Positions 1-13,341 of a stretch of DNA of 64,000 bases are shown piece by piece. This DNA is from Dromaius novaehollandiae (Eukaryota; Chordata; Aves; Casuariiformes; Dromaiidae). Location: assembly GCF_036370855.1 (NCBI RefSeq), contig NC_088112.1:18344469-18408468 (forward strand), read 5' to 3'. Under the pieces are notes generated by a model. It ran no database searches. It was not told where the DNA came from and saw only the letters and a list, made by a program, of their open reading frames with translations. The position numbers were made by a program, and so were the translations under genes. Positions within the stretch are counted from its first letter, which is position 1, and each line of letters opens with the position of its first letter.

Positions 1-240
1 TCCGCTGAGTGTAATTAACACGATTACACGTTAACGTAATCATTTGCAAACAGAGGAGGAGGGACTCGGGGAGGTTTAAGTTGCACAGAGGCGTCGTAAC
101 CACGAGATGTCCCAGCCTGCCTGCGGCGTGGGGACGACGCAGTGGAGCGGCTGCGACGGTGTGTGGTGGACGGCTCCCTCCATCTCCTTCCTGTCCCTTC
201 TCCAAGGGTGTCCTGAAGTGGGTGGTAAACACCGGCAGAC

Positions 241-430
241 AGCCAAGTTTGGCTGATTAAACTTAGTCAAACCTGTCTGAAACTGGATTCACCAGCTGAC
301 TGAGCCAAGTCTGGCTGGTTAAAGAGCGAAACCAGTGTGAAACTGGCAATTGCTAGGCCACCTCCCATCTTTGATAGCACACTGGGCCAAATCCAATTTT
401 GGATTGAAAGAGCATAGTTCCCCCAACTTC
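241..430 (+). repeat. Degenerate 62-bp tandem repeat, 2-3 copies
   Basis: A unit starting AGCCAAGTTTGGCTGATTAA at 241 recurs at 303 as AGCCAAGTCTGGCTGGTTAA, a period of 62 bp. Both copies carry the block GTGAAACTGG or CTGAAACTGG about 36 bp in. A third, weaker copy appears to begin near 384 (GGGCCAAATCCAATTTTGG). A related GGGCCAA fragment occurs near 535. I do not recognise the family; it may be a local duplication. Confidence 0.5.
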
Positions 431-2908
431 AGTGGAGCGATGCACATCTCCACGAGGGCTGTGTTTGGACAACAGGACACATCTCACCTTTCTCTTGCTG
501 TTGCTAGTTGTTCCACAGCAGTTCAGTTCTCACTGGGCCAAGCAGGTCAGTAGCTTTAGCCTAGATTCTGATCAGTTGTGCTGGTGTAAATCCAGTTTAT
601 CTTTGATGTCACTATTAGGCAAATACTCTTCCAAATTATGCTGGCACATGTTGGTGGACTTCGAGGGGATTGAGCAAGTGTGCTGGAAAAGGATTGCAAA
701 TGAGCATGAGTAATTTAGAAATGTGCTGTTATGTAACAAACGTGGCATTGCTGGCCGATGTTTTCAGTCATCTTTCAGTATTATCTTCTGAACGTAATTT
801 AGCAGAGGTGCCTGTGTGCTCTCTGCACGCAGAATCTCAGGAGCAATGTTTTAATGGGGAGCCTGAGGAGCCTCAAATTAAAGTTCATGCATGGTGCTGC
901 AAGAGAGCCTTTATTACATGATGGCCTGGAGGCATCTGCTGCTTGGATGATCTTACAGCTATGTTTCCTGGCAGCACTCCCTTGGGTTTAAGTTCAGGCA
1001 TTTTGACATATCTGATATATTCTCCAATGTAACTGAAACCTCTGCCAATCTGAGATGTATAGACTGATCTATAGGTAATTTGAGGAGTGGTGAGTATTTG
1101 TTGTATATTTGCCAGTCCTGGGTAGGTCACTTACTCTGATGTCTATGGAGATAGTGTACTGATGTGCCCCCAACTCAGGTCCTAACAAACCTCTGCAGGC
1201 TGCATTGTAAAGCCAGCTCCACAAAATGTGTTAAAATCATCTATGAGTTTCCCCCCTGGATATGGGTCTAGGTTTTATCAAGGTAGAGCAGAAAGATTTC
1301 CAGAGAAGGATGTTTAACCTGACCTTTTCCTAAGCAAGCTACTTGCTAGGGCAGAAAGGACTGAGTTTATCACGAGCTCTTGTTCCATCTCACACTGTGA
1401 CAGTAGTTCTTACGACTGGCTTTTCACTTGGGTGCCTAGGAGAGAGAGTCAGTTTGTTGAAGAAGAGAAAATGGACTAAAAGCTGAGACTTTTTTTTTCA
1501 GTGTGCCTCAGCCAGAGATGGTCAGAATATATGCAGAAGTTGGATTGCATGCACTTTGCCTCGTACCACCCAGGCTTTTTCTGTTTTTAGCTCTCGCAGA
1601 AGCTCCCTCTGAATATTCAGCGTGCCATCCGAACAGCTGCAGCCTGCCCGGATAGCTGTGCAAGCACCTCTGGTTCTCAAGATTGCTGGTTTCAACACCC
1701 AGAAGCAAGGACATTTAAAAACCACGTTGTCTGTGGTCTGCCAAAAATACTCTACCTGTTTTCTCTGTATGGCTTTAAGCAGTTTCTCAGTGTTTAGTGA
1801 CTGGAGGAAGAGGCACTGTATCTGGCGTGAAACCTGTTCTGCTGATGGACAGCAGGCATGCTTAAGGCAAAGCACAATAGTTAATATAAACAGCTCTCCC
1901 GAAAGATGGTGTGAATGATTCTTATATGAAGTATAGCACGGGAAGCAGCTGAACGGGGCTCCAGCAAAATCCTGTCCATATTTGTCAAACCCAAGCCAGT
2001 ATCTTTGTGAGCTGCCACCTTCGTGTCAGGTCTGGGCTCAAACTGGGCATCCTGAAAAGACAGTGGGGCGAGTAGTTGTGTTTCCAGACTCCGTCTCCTG
2101 TCTCTGGCTGCTGTTTCCGAGGAAGTGCTCCTCTCTCTTCACCCTCGGGAGAGAACAGGCAGATCTGATTGCTCTGCTCTCTGTTTTTGTCCCGCTCTAG
2201 GGATGATGCCTCTAGGAGAGGGACGGGTCTGGTTTCCTGTGCTGTTGAGCACTGTGACAGCAAGGATTTCCTTGTGATGTTTCCCGTGTAAATACATCTC
2301 ATCTAAACCCCTGTTTATCCTTAAATTGCAACAAGAGGCCCCAGGCATCTGAAGGATTTTAATTTCTGTCAGATTTTAATTTATGATTTTGTTTTCTTTT
2401 GTTCTGATATTATTTGAGTTTCATCTGCCTTGCCTGCGCTTGCCTGCCAGTCCCGAGCGAACGGCAGATGGCACCAGCACCCCGTGCGTGCTCAGGCTAA
2501 ACCAAGACTAACTTCAGCAGAACATCTTCCAACTTCTAACTGAGCAGGTGAAATGTCACTGAGCATTTTAGCTGTCAAATTAAGGCCACACCATAGAGGA
2601 TTATTATTATAATTTAAATAAAGTCCCTAGCATCTTCCTGCAATCCACACGCACACGCAGAGCAGGGATGCATGGGACCTGCTGAAGGCTTTGTGTTTAA
2701 TCCCAAACACCTCACCAAACCTTTAGTCTGGCAAAACTTAACAGAGCAAGTGTCCAAGCAAGAATTATGAGATCAGGTCCATTTCAGTAATTTGTACTGC
2801 AAATTGCATTTTCAGTAATTCAGTAATGTGCGGCAAATACGTATTTATTGCCACCCTATATTAAAGAGCTCATCTGTGATGATAATTTCTCCTGTGCTGT
2901 TCCTGCAG

Positions 2909-3008
2909 GGTGAAAGTGTGAACCATGCATCGAGTCTCCCACGCAGCTCTCCGTTCTTGCTTGGGGCTGCAGAAAGCCATGTAGCCCTTGGTGCGGTTCT
3001 TCTTGTGG
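2909..3008 (+). other. Candidate exon flanked by splice-like signals
   Basis: A pyrimidine-rich acceptor (TCTCCTGTGCTGTTCCTGCAG, AG at 2907-2908) precedes a 100-bp segment followed by the donor GTGAGT at 3009-3014. One reading frame is open through it, but its translation resembles no family I know. It could be an exon of a noncoding RNA or a chance pairing of splice-like signals. Confidence 0.15.
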
Positions 3009-6000
3009 GTGAGTCACTGCTTCTTAAATGCTGGAAAAAGCCAGGAAGTTTCAGTGTTTCGAAGCTTTCATGCTTTTTGCGCTTGCTAGTTACTAGAACA
3101 TGATGCATCGGTGGCAGAAGCACCTAGCAAGCAACTTGCCAGGCAGCTGGGGGCTATAATTCCCCTCGCCGGTTTGTGTGTTTTGGTACTGTGGCTTGTG
3201 GCCAAACAGAAAAACCTGATGTCTCTGGTGCACCTGACCTGACCCGACCCAGCTGTGTTCCTTATTGCCCAGGTGGGCGCAGACCAACCATCCACGAGGC
3301 GCTGGAGTAGATGACAGCTTGGTCAAGTCACAGGAAGAAATGACCTGCTCAGTAATGGCCAGGACCATGTATGGATGTGATGGCCAGGAATGTTAGCCCC
3401 TATTTTAATCTGGAGTGGCAGCCTGTCCTTTTGGGTGACTTAGCTTTGACTGTGGCTATTACATGTATTCTTCACATCGAGTAATTGTCCGCAGCAGGGT
3501 CTTCTCAGGGCGGTCTGTGAGATCAGGGCTTGGGACGGGCATCCCAACGAGAGGGCTTGTCCTCTGGCAGGACTGCTGCAGGCTTTCTGCTGACTCAAGC
3601 AGGCGTTGCTGCTAAATGCAGCGCGTACCAGGGACACTTCAGCATGCCCTCCTTCTGGTCCCCCAACCCTTGCATCCCGTTGTTCAACAAACATCTGATT
3701 CTCACCTGCTACAAATGAGGTTACTTCTTAATTAGCTGTATTGTTTGGAGGTGGCAGGAGTGCAGAAGAGGCTTGTTGGAATATCCTGTTCAAAGACAAG
3801 CTGTGATTCCATGAACACGCAGTAGAAATTGTAGTTAAAGACTGCACAAAGTTATAACCGCAGTGTCATGCCGTTAGCTTCCTGGCAGCTCAGGCCATGG
3901 TTCCTCGCTTTCCTCCTGTGTTTTAGAAGGATTCCCTTGCCCGTTTGTTTCCTCCGTGTGCTTCAGAGCCGGCAGCTACCTGTGTAAGTGAGCACCCAGC
4001 TTTGTGACGTACGGCCTCTGTTCGTTTGCTCTAACATGAGTTAATTTGCTTTGTTTGTATATTGCCCGTGTGTTGCAGAAAACAATAGCTATACATAAAG
4101 AAGTAACACTTCTTTTTAAAATACGTTCACATTATTATTTTTATTGCATATAAAATTAAACTGGACAAAAATATAGACTCTTTCAGAGTTTTTTATTTAA
4201 CAAAGATATCTGTAGCTCAGATATTCTCAGTATCTGCTAGTGGCATCTACACAGTGGTTATTTTAGGAGAACATATTTCTTGTCAATCATTTCTCTGATA
4301 GGTCTCTATTCTAATAGGATTAGCTGTAATATGTTTTGCTGCACATATTAATATGCATCCTATTAATAGTCAGTATCGCAATGCAATGGGATCTTGCTAT
4401 TGAGAGTCTGATTTAATTCTGTTGAAGATGAGGAAGAGTCTCTCGCTGATTTAAACATGCATTGCATTTAGCTCCCAGGTCTCCAGATGAGGTAGATTAA
4501 TAGTAAAATGTAAGCAAAAGAATATGAGTATATGAGTTCTGGTGTATTAATTTCTGAGTACATAAGTAAAAAATTATGCAGTACTTCTTAGCATGAAGCA
4601 GGTATATGAAGTAGCTTTGTATAGGGATACAAAAGCTGTGTTGAGCAGCACTGGTGTAAACAGCTGTATTCGGTGATTCTGTGCAGATTTACCCTCAGTT
4701 CAGACGTGAAGCAGGAGTGATACAGGCCTTCGGCAAGATCTGGGCTCCTGAAGCTGATGGAAGGACTCCCGCAGGTTAGTTGGTTTTGATCCATTAGTGC
4801 AGAGTTCAGTAGCTTCCTCCTCCGTGGAGGTCGGTTTGGGGAGGAGACCGACTCCAAAAGCCACAGCTTGTACCCAACAAGGCGCCTCTGTCGCTGTGTG
4901 CCGATAATAGCCAGCTTTCCGCCTGCCTGGTGTCCCGTTACTGCCTTGCCATCCCGGCGCAGCTGCATCGTTCAGGAGAAGGGGAAGGCAGTGGTCTGCA
5001 GCGAAGGCTGTCACCCTGTCCCCTTGCTCCAGCCACCCGCGTGGGGGACAGCAGGGACCCCCTCCTCCCTGGCTTGTACTTACATGTATTGTGCAGTGAT
5101 GCTGGTATCCTCTGGGACAGGTAGTGCTGGGTGATGCAGCGCAATATAGAAATGCCCAGTTGGAACAAGCGTATCCTGCTTTCTGCCTCGTAGACACACT
5201 GAGGCATTTGACAAAGAAAAAGACAAAAGTTGTGAATTTTTACTCCTTTCACACCAGGTTCTTTTCTATTCTAAGTGTTTTTTTCTTTATTTATTTTTTT
5301 ATTTCCAGGTCTTGCTGCATACCTGCTACAGTAGGTGTTTGCTTGTGCTGATTATTTTAGCATCCTTCGTCTTGCTAAGTAGTTAACTCTTGGATGGCTG
5401 TGATGAGGAATGGCAAGTATTTTAACATAATACGGAGATTTACAGCTTGCTGTGGGTAATTGCTTTCTCTGAATCGTTTACTGAGGGAGGGTTCCTGAAA
5501 CAGCACTGCTGCTGCTTGTAGAAAACCCCATTTCACCAGCTAATGGAAACTTAAATGATGGTGGCATTTCCTTTAAAATTATTGCCAGTAGGTCTGCAAT
5601 TTGGGGAGCCAAGACTCACCGAAAACATGACGACTCTAATACTTGCAAAGATGGCACATCACTGATATAGTACTGAAAATTTGGTGTACTTGCTTTCCAG
5701 AATGCAGTGCATAAGCCTTAACTAACGTTTGTAAGAGCTGGTTGCACCTGCCAGTGCTAGAGGAGTTTGGAAACATGGGGAGGAAGCTTGCTGTTCCTGC
5801 TTTCCAACTCCTTGGGTGCTCACGTCCAGACTGTGCTCCAGCACTTGGCATTCCCTGGCCACTGCCAAGAGCGTTGGTCTGCCCTATGCTAAGAAGTCCT
5901 CACTTCTTCCCTTAGCAGACATCAGCAGGGGCAGAGCTCAGACACGACATTAAACATTCGAAGGGATAGCAAGGGAAGGAGGTTGAGAACAAGCTCAGGA

Positions 6001-9000
6001 GATGGAAGGTACACGAAGGTTAGAAGAAGATGCATTCATTAATTGGGGTGGTGTTGAATTGTTCTTCTTAATCTGTCTCCTGCTTACAGGACAGTAGAAA
6101 AGTCCTAAGCGTAGCTCTTGTTTGCTGTTTAACAAGCCCATCGATATGCACATATGCATTACCTTGTGTGTGCTTATGGAACTGTTTGTAAGAGTTTTTA
6201 GGTTGCCAGGTCAAATCCAGCCCAAGTTAGCAGCGACTGAAGTCACTGGGGCATACGGCCCAGCTTTGGAACCAGCGAGTCCCTCTCTCCAGTTTCCTGA
6301 GTGCTTTATCAGAGTAACGGAGACGGTCCGAGGTTTTCTGCTTGGTGTCCTTCCACATATCTCTCGTTTTGACTTTGCCTGCCTGGCCGGGGGCAGGACT
6401 CGCTCTTCGGGTGGGCTGGGAGCACAGTCCAGGACCTGAAACGCACAGCTCTGCTCTGAGCACTTGGGGGAAGGAGTGGATTTGCAGCAGCGGGCAGGAA
6501 AGAGGTCTGAGCTTCTGAGGGATTTGAATACCCAGGTCCATTAGAGATCCTGGGAAATATCAGCTCAGGTTCATGCTGGCATACTTTGGAAATCTTTTAA
6601 AGTTAAGTACTAAGAATCAATGCATTGCAAGACTCCCAGCATGTAATTCTGAACCCATTAGAAGACTTGTGCTAATTCTGAAAATAATCTTTCTATTGTA
6701 AATATTAGTTTAAATGTATTTTTAAAGTATTTTGAACTTGTGTATCAGGCAGAAGGGGAACAATTAAATCAAAGTAAACATTGCATTGTATTGCTTTAAT
6801 TGTGATGGATTGAATCATTTGCTGAAGGAGAATATCTACAAAGCATATCTAAGTGCAAAAGCAAATGTGAAATTGAAAATTGGTCTCAGCTGTTCCACTC
6901 CCCATGATAAATGTATATTTGTGTAATACATTCCTTGCCATATCTTGATAACATTAGGGGCATGCAGTGCATGAATTAATTTTACTGAGAACTGCTGTGA
7001 GATTATCTCTGAGCCTGTATAAGCATGAGGAATCAACTTTTATTCTCAGGTCTGTTATGTATTCATTTATACTTTTATGTTTTTAAAACTGCCTAAGGGA
7101 GAGGAAAACCTTGCCTTTTTGAAGCATCGCACCAATGTCTAGTGTAATTCAGGGTTCAGAAAATTATAAACCAAAGTATGTGTTAGAGATGCGGTCTATC
7201 TGTCAAACAGGGACCTTCCATCCCCATGGTTTGGTATGGCCTGTCTACGGTCTCTGCCGTGGAAATAGGGCTTGGTGATCAAGCTTGAGAGTGGGATATG
7301 GGGTTGGAGTATGTGAGTGGCTTTTAACAGCAGTCTCTGATGGGTTAATGGCTCATACTGAAACCTCAAAAGCTCTAGTTTGGGAGGAGCATGGCAGAGC
7401 AGAGCCTGAGAGGACACCCAATCACCCAAGGTGAGAAGAGCTTTGGCACCAGGGCTGCAGGGTGAGGAGCAGCTCTTTAATTTAGACTCTTGTGCAGGGA
7501 AGCTGCATTTGAAAATGAGTATAAGGGGCAGAGCAAGACAGAGGAAGCTGATACTCGTGTTTTGATCCAGAATAACCAGGGTCATATATCCATGGCCTGA
7601 ATGCAGCTGTCACCATGTGCTTGGTTCCACCATCAATGCTGAGGGATAGAAAGAGGAGGTCGGGGAGTGCAGGACTTTGTGGCAGTCCTGAATTAGCCAG
7701 TAGTTTTCTCTTCTGAAAGCAATTCTGAGGAAGCACCTTCAGGTGGCTTTCTAGCCGCTCTGCAGCACAGGGGCAAAACTTCTCTTTGGGAGTGACATTT
7801 TGGTATAAGAGCTTCCTTTGCAGGCAGTTTGGAGAGGGAAAACAAACCTGTCGTTGAGACTGGAAAGAACTCATTGGGCACTAGGAGACAGGGTCATCCA
7901 GGAAAGCTGGGGAGGTGATCTAGGAGTCCCAGACCTTGAGTGGGAGCAAACCCATTTCAGTCATATGTCCCAGGGACCTGCTCTAATCGGCACGTAGGCC
8001 TGGTGAAAAGCAGTGTGACAAAACGGTTGGGGTTCGCAAATCCAGCATGAAATGTCTTGCTGGAGAGTAGCTTGTATGGATCGGTATGATGTGTTGCCAG
8101 TACTCTAATTTATGCTTCTCCTATCACCAACGATTAATTATAATTGTTAATTGCAGGTTCTGTAACGGTGTCCTGCACGAGTGCACTAATCGTAAATGAT
8201 GGCATTTTGCTGGCGGAGGAGCGGCTCCGCGTGCAGGAGCCGGCGTAGGTGAGTGCCCTGCGGTGCTGCGTAATAAGAGCGCGGCGGGTGGAGGTGGCAG
8301 GGCTGTAACAACTCGTGTGACAACTGTGCCCTTAATTGAGCGTTCTCTGCCTTCCCGGGGGCATCGGTGCTGCATCTTGGGAGCTGTAAGGCGTCGAAGA
8401 AATAGTTGAAGACCTGCTTAAATGCTGCTGGCCCTCACCGTAGCAAGTATGAAGTCGCATATTATGGTGTATTAGTGCCAAAATTTCCATGGATGTGAGC
8501 CTGCAGGGTGGTGGGGCACTAAGCAGGGCGATGGCGACCTGGGGAGCACCTTGCCAAGGGAAGCCATGAGCATGTGGGATGGCACCCCGAGGTGCTCACG
8601 GGGTTCATGGTCCCTGTTTGGGCAGGTGAGGGTCTGCGTGATGGTCTCTTGCTCCCCAAGGTGTTGCTGCCTTGTGTGTTGGTGTCTTTAGCTTCACCCC
8701 TGCCTTCCTGCGCGCTCTGGCAAACGTTGACTTGCTGCAGCGCAAGGGACTTTGGGCTGGTGCTTGGGAGCAGCACTGAAACTCGGGTTTGGGAGAAGGA
8801 AACACCCTGCTGCTTCTTGCCTTCTCTTCTTTGGCACCGAGTAACAGAAAAGTGATTCTCTCATGATCACCCTCCTTGATGGACGTTTAAACTGAATCTA
8901 GTTAGTGATCTATTGAGCAGTTTCTCTGATCTTAATTTTTATCTCTGTTTTATCCGGAGGTGCACCGTGAGAGTGCTGAGCACCCGGGCTGTCATTCCCA

Positions 9001-11082
9001 GGTGCACGGTCAGCTGCAAGGACTTCACGTTTCCGGGACTAGCAGGTACAGAAAGAAGCACAGCAAATACGTTGGCCATCCGATGCGGCCGCACGTATTG
9101 CTCGCTCCCTTCGGGGTGTATCGTCTGTCTGCGCGACTCCGGCTGCGTCAGCCCCTGCGTTGCTGGCAGCTGGTCTGCTCTGTCGTTAGCACTTCTAAGC
9201 TCAAACCTGGGACTGACGGGGCTGAGCTGCTGCTGTAGACGGTGAAAAGCCCTGTGCAAAGGGGAACGGCATTTTGTCCAGCAAGTGATGCTTTGTCGTG
9301 AAGGTATCCTATGTGCAGAGGTGCAGTAACAGATTTTTGCTTCTAATTCAAGCTGCTTGTGGAGCCTCTGGAGCTATTGGGACTATGGAAAAAAAGCTGC
9401 AGAATAAATTTTGTAACTGCTAATAAAGCTATTGGTATTGGTGGCTAGTGCTGGCTGTTAACTGTCCATCTCTGACCCTTTCTTGGTTAATGAAAATAGC
9501 TGTTGGATGAAAATGCTAAGAGTCTGCGTTGTGAACATGTGTGCTTGCACCACTAATCACTTGAAAAATCAATCTCCAGAACTTCATTTGTTAGGAGCAG
9601 CTGATTAGCTGCTCTCTGTGCTTTTTCCTTTCTAATAAGACCCCCGAGTTGAACACCAGAAGGTCTATAATTAAGGAGCGCTTTTTTCCTTCCCCTATGA
9701 CACGCTGGCAAATGTTAAGCAGCAGGCGGCTGAGCATAAACAGGACAGAAATGCCTTCGCGTTGTTTGTGTGGCCCCAGGCGTCACCTGCGGAGAAGGGA
9801 CACGGGCGCTTTGCTCCTCTCGGCACCGGCCTGGACAAACGCGGTGTCTGATTGCCGGTGTGCTGGCGTCAGCAGCGCGCTCGCTCCTGGGCCGAGCTGT
9901 GCTTGCAGGGATGCTCTTCCTTGGCCGGCCCGGAGACTATCCTGAAGGTGTCAATGTGGGAGCCACAGCAGCTCCTGACTCTCGGTTTCCTTGTACATCT
10001 TCCTCAATGGCCGCGAGTTAGATGATGATGAAGGTGGCCCAAAGATCTTTTGACCCAGTGAAAGATAACCGGAAGGATAATGTTCTGTGCTTCTGTATTT
10101 TGCTCTGAAGACACTTGGCTTGAATGGGAAAGCATAACTCTGTAGGCTAGGAAGGTTGATATGTTAAAATCTTAAATATTCAAGGTTTTTTTCAGTGACT
10201 TTCCTGTTTAGAAATGTATAATACAATTTGAACAGCAAGACAGATCAGAACTGCAGACAATATGGGGAGGAAAGGAAAGGAAGCAAACCATTGTATATAA
10301 TCCTGCTACAGAGGAGTTTTGCAGACTGTTGTTTGAGAAAGGAGAGGATTCAAAGAAAAGCGCTGAGAGTGACCTAAAAACATGACCAAGGGAAAAGACT
10401 GGAAGAGCTTTAATTGTTGCCTCTAGAAGGGAGATGGAGAAGAGATGCAACTGTCCTCAAATATGCAAAAGATTCCCAGAGAGAAACAGTCTTTCATTGC
10501 TCACCATCCACTGGCGATCGTGGAAGAAGTAGCAAGCTTAAACTGCAGCAGAAAAAGAGCTAGGTTGGACACCACACGGGGAAACCTGTCTAGCAGTGAG
10601 GAAACTGAGGCACCAGGCTGGTTGCCTGCAAAGACCGGGGAACCTCCAGCACTGGTATTGCCAGAGCAGATTAGAGCAGCAGCAGTCAGGGGTTTCGAGG
10701 GAGCTGGTGCTGCTTTGGAATAATCCTGCTCCGTATCCTTTCTACCCACGCTCTGCAAACGGAATGATGAAGTTGGGAGTGCCAAGAGGGGGAAAAAAAG
10801 TAATAAATGGACACAAATTAAGAAAAAACAAAAGAAGAAAAAGATGTCAAACTAAACTTTCAGCAGGTGAAGATGTTTGTGGCAACTCTGCACATCCCGG
10901 TCCTTCTTTTTTGTTTCTCCAAAAGCTTAGGTGGCTCTTCAATTCACTTGAGAAATACCCACCCGGGTAACATCCCGCGACCCTTTCTGATTGCCGCTTC
11001 TGTGATTTCTATAGAGGTGGAGCTACACTCTGTGTGACCTGTTGCTTCTCGCTGCGATCAGCTGGCCTCAAGGTAAAGAGCT

Positions 11083-11083
11083 T

Positions 11084-11114
<31 letters not shown>
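11083..11114 (+). repeat. (TTTA)8 microsatellite
   Basis: Eight perfect TTTA units, followed 28 bp downstream by an 11-base C run at 11143-11153. This is simple-sequence DNA in the intergenic region. Confidence 0.95.
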
Positions 11115-13310
11115 CTTGTACTGTCAGTTTGACTGAATCAATCCCCCCCCCCCATGCCCCCATGTTGATCTTTTCATGGTATTGTTAAACAACAAGATAA
11201 TTTATACAGGATATTTGTAATACATACAGAATTAAAGACTGGCTTGCGGTATGTACTGTACCTATGAAAACATACGAATTGTGTAAAAACATTGAGAAAT
11301 TGCTTGGTTTTACTTCTCTCACAACACAACCGGTTGGCCTTTCTGGTAGATACCTAGTAATATTTTAGCTATATCCCCAGCATATATCAGGCTCAACATA
11401 GGAAATCCAAGCTGTGTCCAAATAATGGAAGCAGGTCTAGGAACGACAGTGTTTCCCTGGATATCAAATATCAGGATTTGATGGATATCTTTATTAAAAA
11501 GTATTTGTCTTTCTGCTATACTTCTGCAAAAGGTGTTTCTTTTTTTTAAGTTACAATGCTCTAACTACTGTGGCTTTAAGTGAAAAGGGCATTCAGTGAA
11601 CGAAGCTGGGGTTTTTTTTTTTTCTGACTGATGCCTTCTGGCTTCTAAATGACCATGCATCAGCCATCTGGCACAGAGAAAGTTTTTAGTATGAAAAATT
11701 AATTAGATAGAGTCGAAGCATAATACTGCCTTGATTTTCTCCAGTGAAAAAAATAGTTTGTGCCCATAAACTGCAGTGAGGAAAAATGCCAATAGAATAA
11801 CAATTTCGCTTCTTAAGTTTGTGTTCAATTGGTCCATTTTCAGAAAAGTGAGCAATACTCGTAGCTGAAGGTGTGTTGTGTGCAGGTAGCTGCTGCGTTG
11901 GCTAACCTGCCTAGCCCAGCCCGTATGTCGGGTATGACCCAAACAACCTGCTGCCTTGGCCAAACAGCAATGGCTAATGATGACGGATTGTGAGATAATA
12001 GTTTTACGATGTGGACACAGGGTTATTAGGGACTGGAGCAATTCCATCAAGCCCTGAACTTGTGGCTGAGCTGGAACTTTAACCCTGGTCTCCGGAGATA
12101 AAAAGATAAAATGTCAATACAATAAAATGATGAGATGGGGAAAGAATTTTGGTTACTTTTCTTTCTCCTTTGCCAAACTCAGCAAAGAAAAAATCTGATT
12201 GTTTCGTAACTCCAGGCTCTGCACATTTGCGCAGAAGCCCGTAGGTGAAAACATATGTGGAAACTACTGGTTTAGTGGCTGAGTGGAGAGCCCGACCCTG
12301 GAACTTGGCAGTGAGCACACGCGGTTAATGCATGAAACTCAGCAGGTCCAGATTGTTTTAGGGTTGTGCCTAAATGCAGCTATATAAAGTCATTGGTAAT
12401 ACTGTGGCTGAAGGCTTGCACTGTATTTATAGAGTAATGCCAGTAAAAGGTGTGGTGAATTTGCAAATGATGACGTCTGGGTTGGGTGGGGAGAAGAGTT
12501 GACACAGGGTGTTCATGCGGGAAGCATTGCAGGCGCTTCCAGTAGCATGCAGAAACGGACAGCTGGTCTGCACGGGCTGCCCCAAAGGAGGATAGGTAGA
12601 CCTGGGTAGGGATCTAGACCCGAGTCTGTCCTGGCCTTTCATGACAGTTGAAACGAGACACTTGTCTTGCAAATGTCTCTGCTTCGTGACATCCAAGAAT
12701 TTTACATTTTGGGATTATTTCAAGGGCAAAATACTTGCCCAGGAAGAGTAACATATCACACTGGAACTACACTGATTTCCCTAAGAAGGATCAAGACTTA
12801 GTTTTTTAACAAGGGTGTTGTGGTGCCTGTATCTTCTGACAGTCTTGAGAATATTTCTGTTGTTGTTCACTTTTTTCCCAGAGGATCTGAAGATGTTAAC
12901 CTAGACGTGGAAGTAGGTTGTGTAGTAAAGCGTGACAAACTGCTCCAGTCTGGTTGTGAGCTCTATAAAATACCAGATCAGCCAGCAATCTGGCTTGGGA
13001 ACATGCAATCATCTTGATTACCAAAGTGCATGTATCCTTTTGGGAACTGCAGGTAGCTACCACGCGCTCTGGACCTTCCCTTTCCAGCGAAAACCAAATT
13101 TCTGCTTTCCCAACAACTGTGGGCATTTAAGATGTTTCGTTGCTCTGCAAGGAGATATCCTTCATATTAGCTATCAACCCCTTTGTGAATACTTAAGCCT
13201 TTTAGGGCTTTTTGACTAGCACTGTGTTAAGCGTGTGTTTGTGCAGGATGACTGCCGAAATGTTAAAACTAGTTAGCAGCTTAATCTAAATGCTGAATAG
13301 TAGGATTAAA

Positions 13311-13341
13311 AAGGTGATTTTTATATAGCCCTAATCACCTT
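13311..13341. repeat. Small inverted repeat
   Basis: AAGGTGATT at 13311-13319 is the exact reverse complement of AATCACCTT at 13333-13341, leaving a 13-nt loop. The arms are only 9 bp and no flanking duplication was seen, so this may be chance. Confidence 0.35.
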
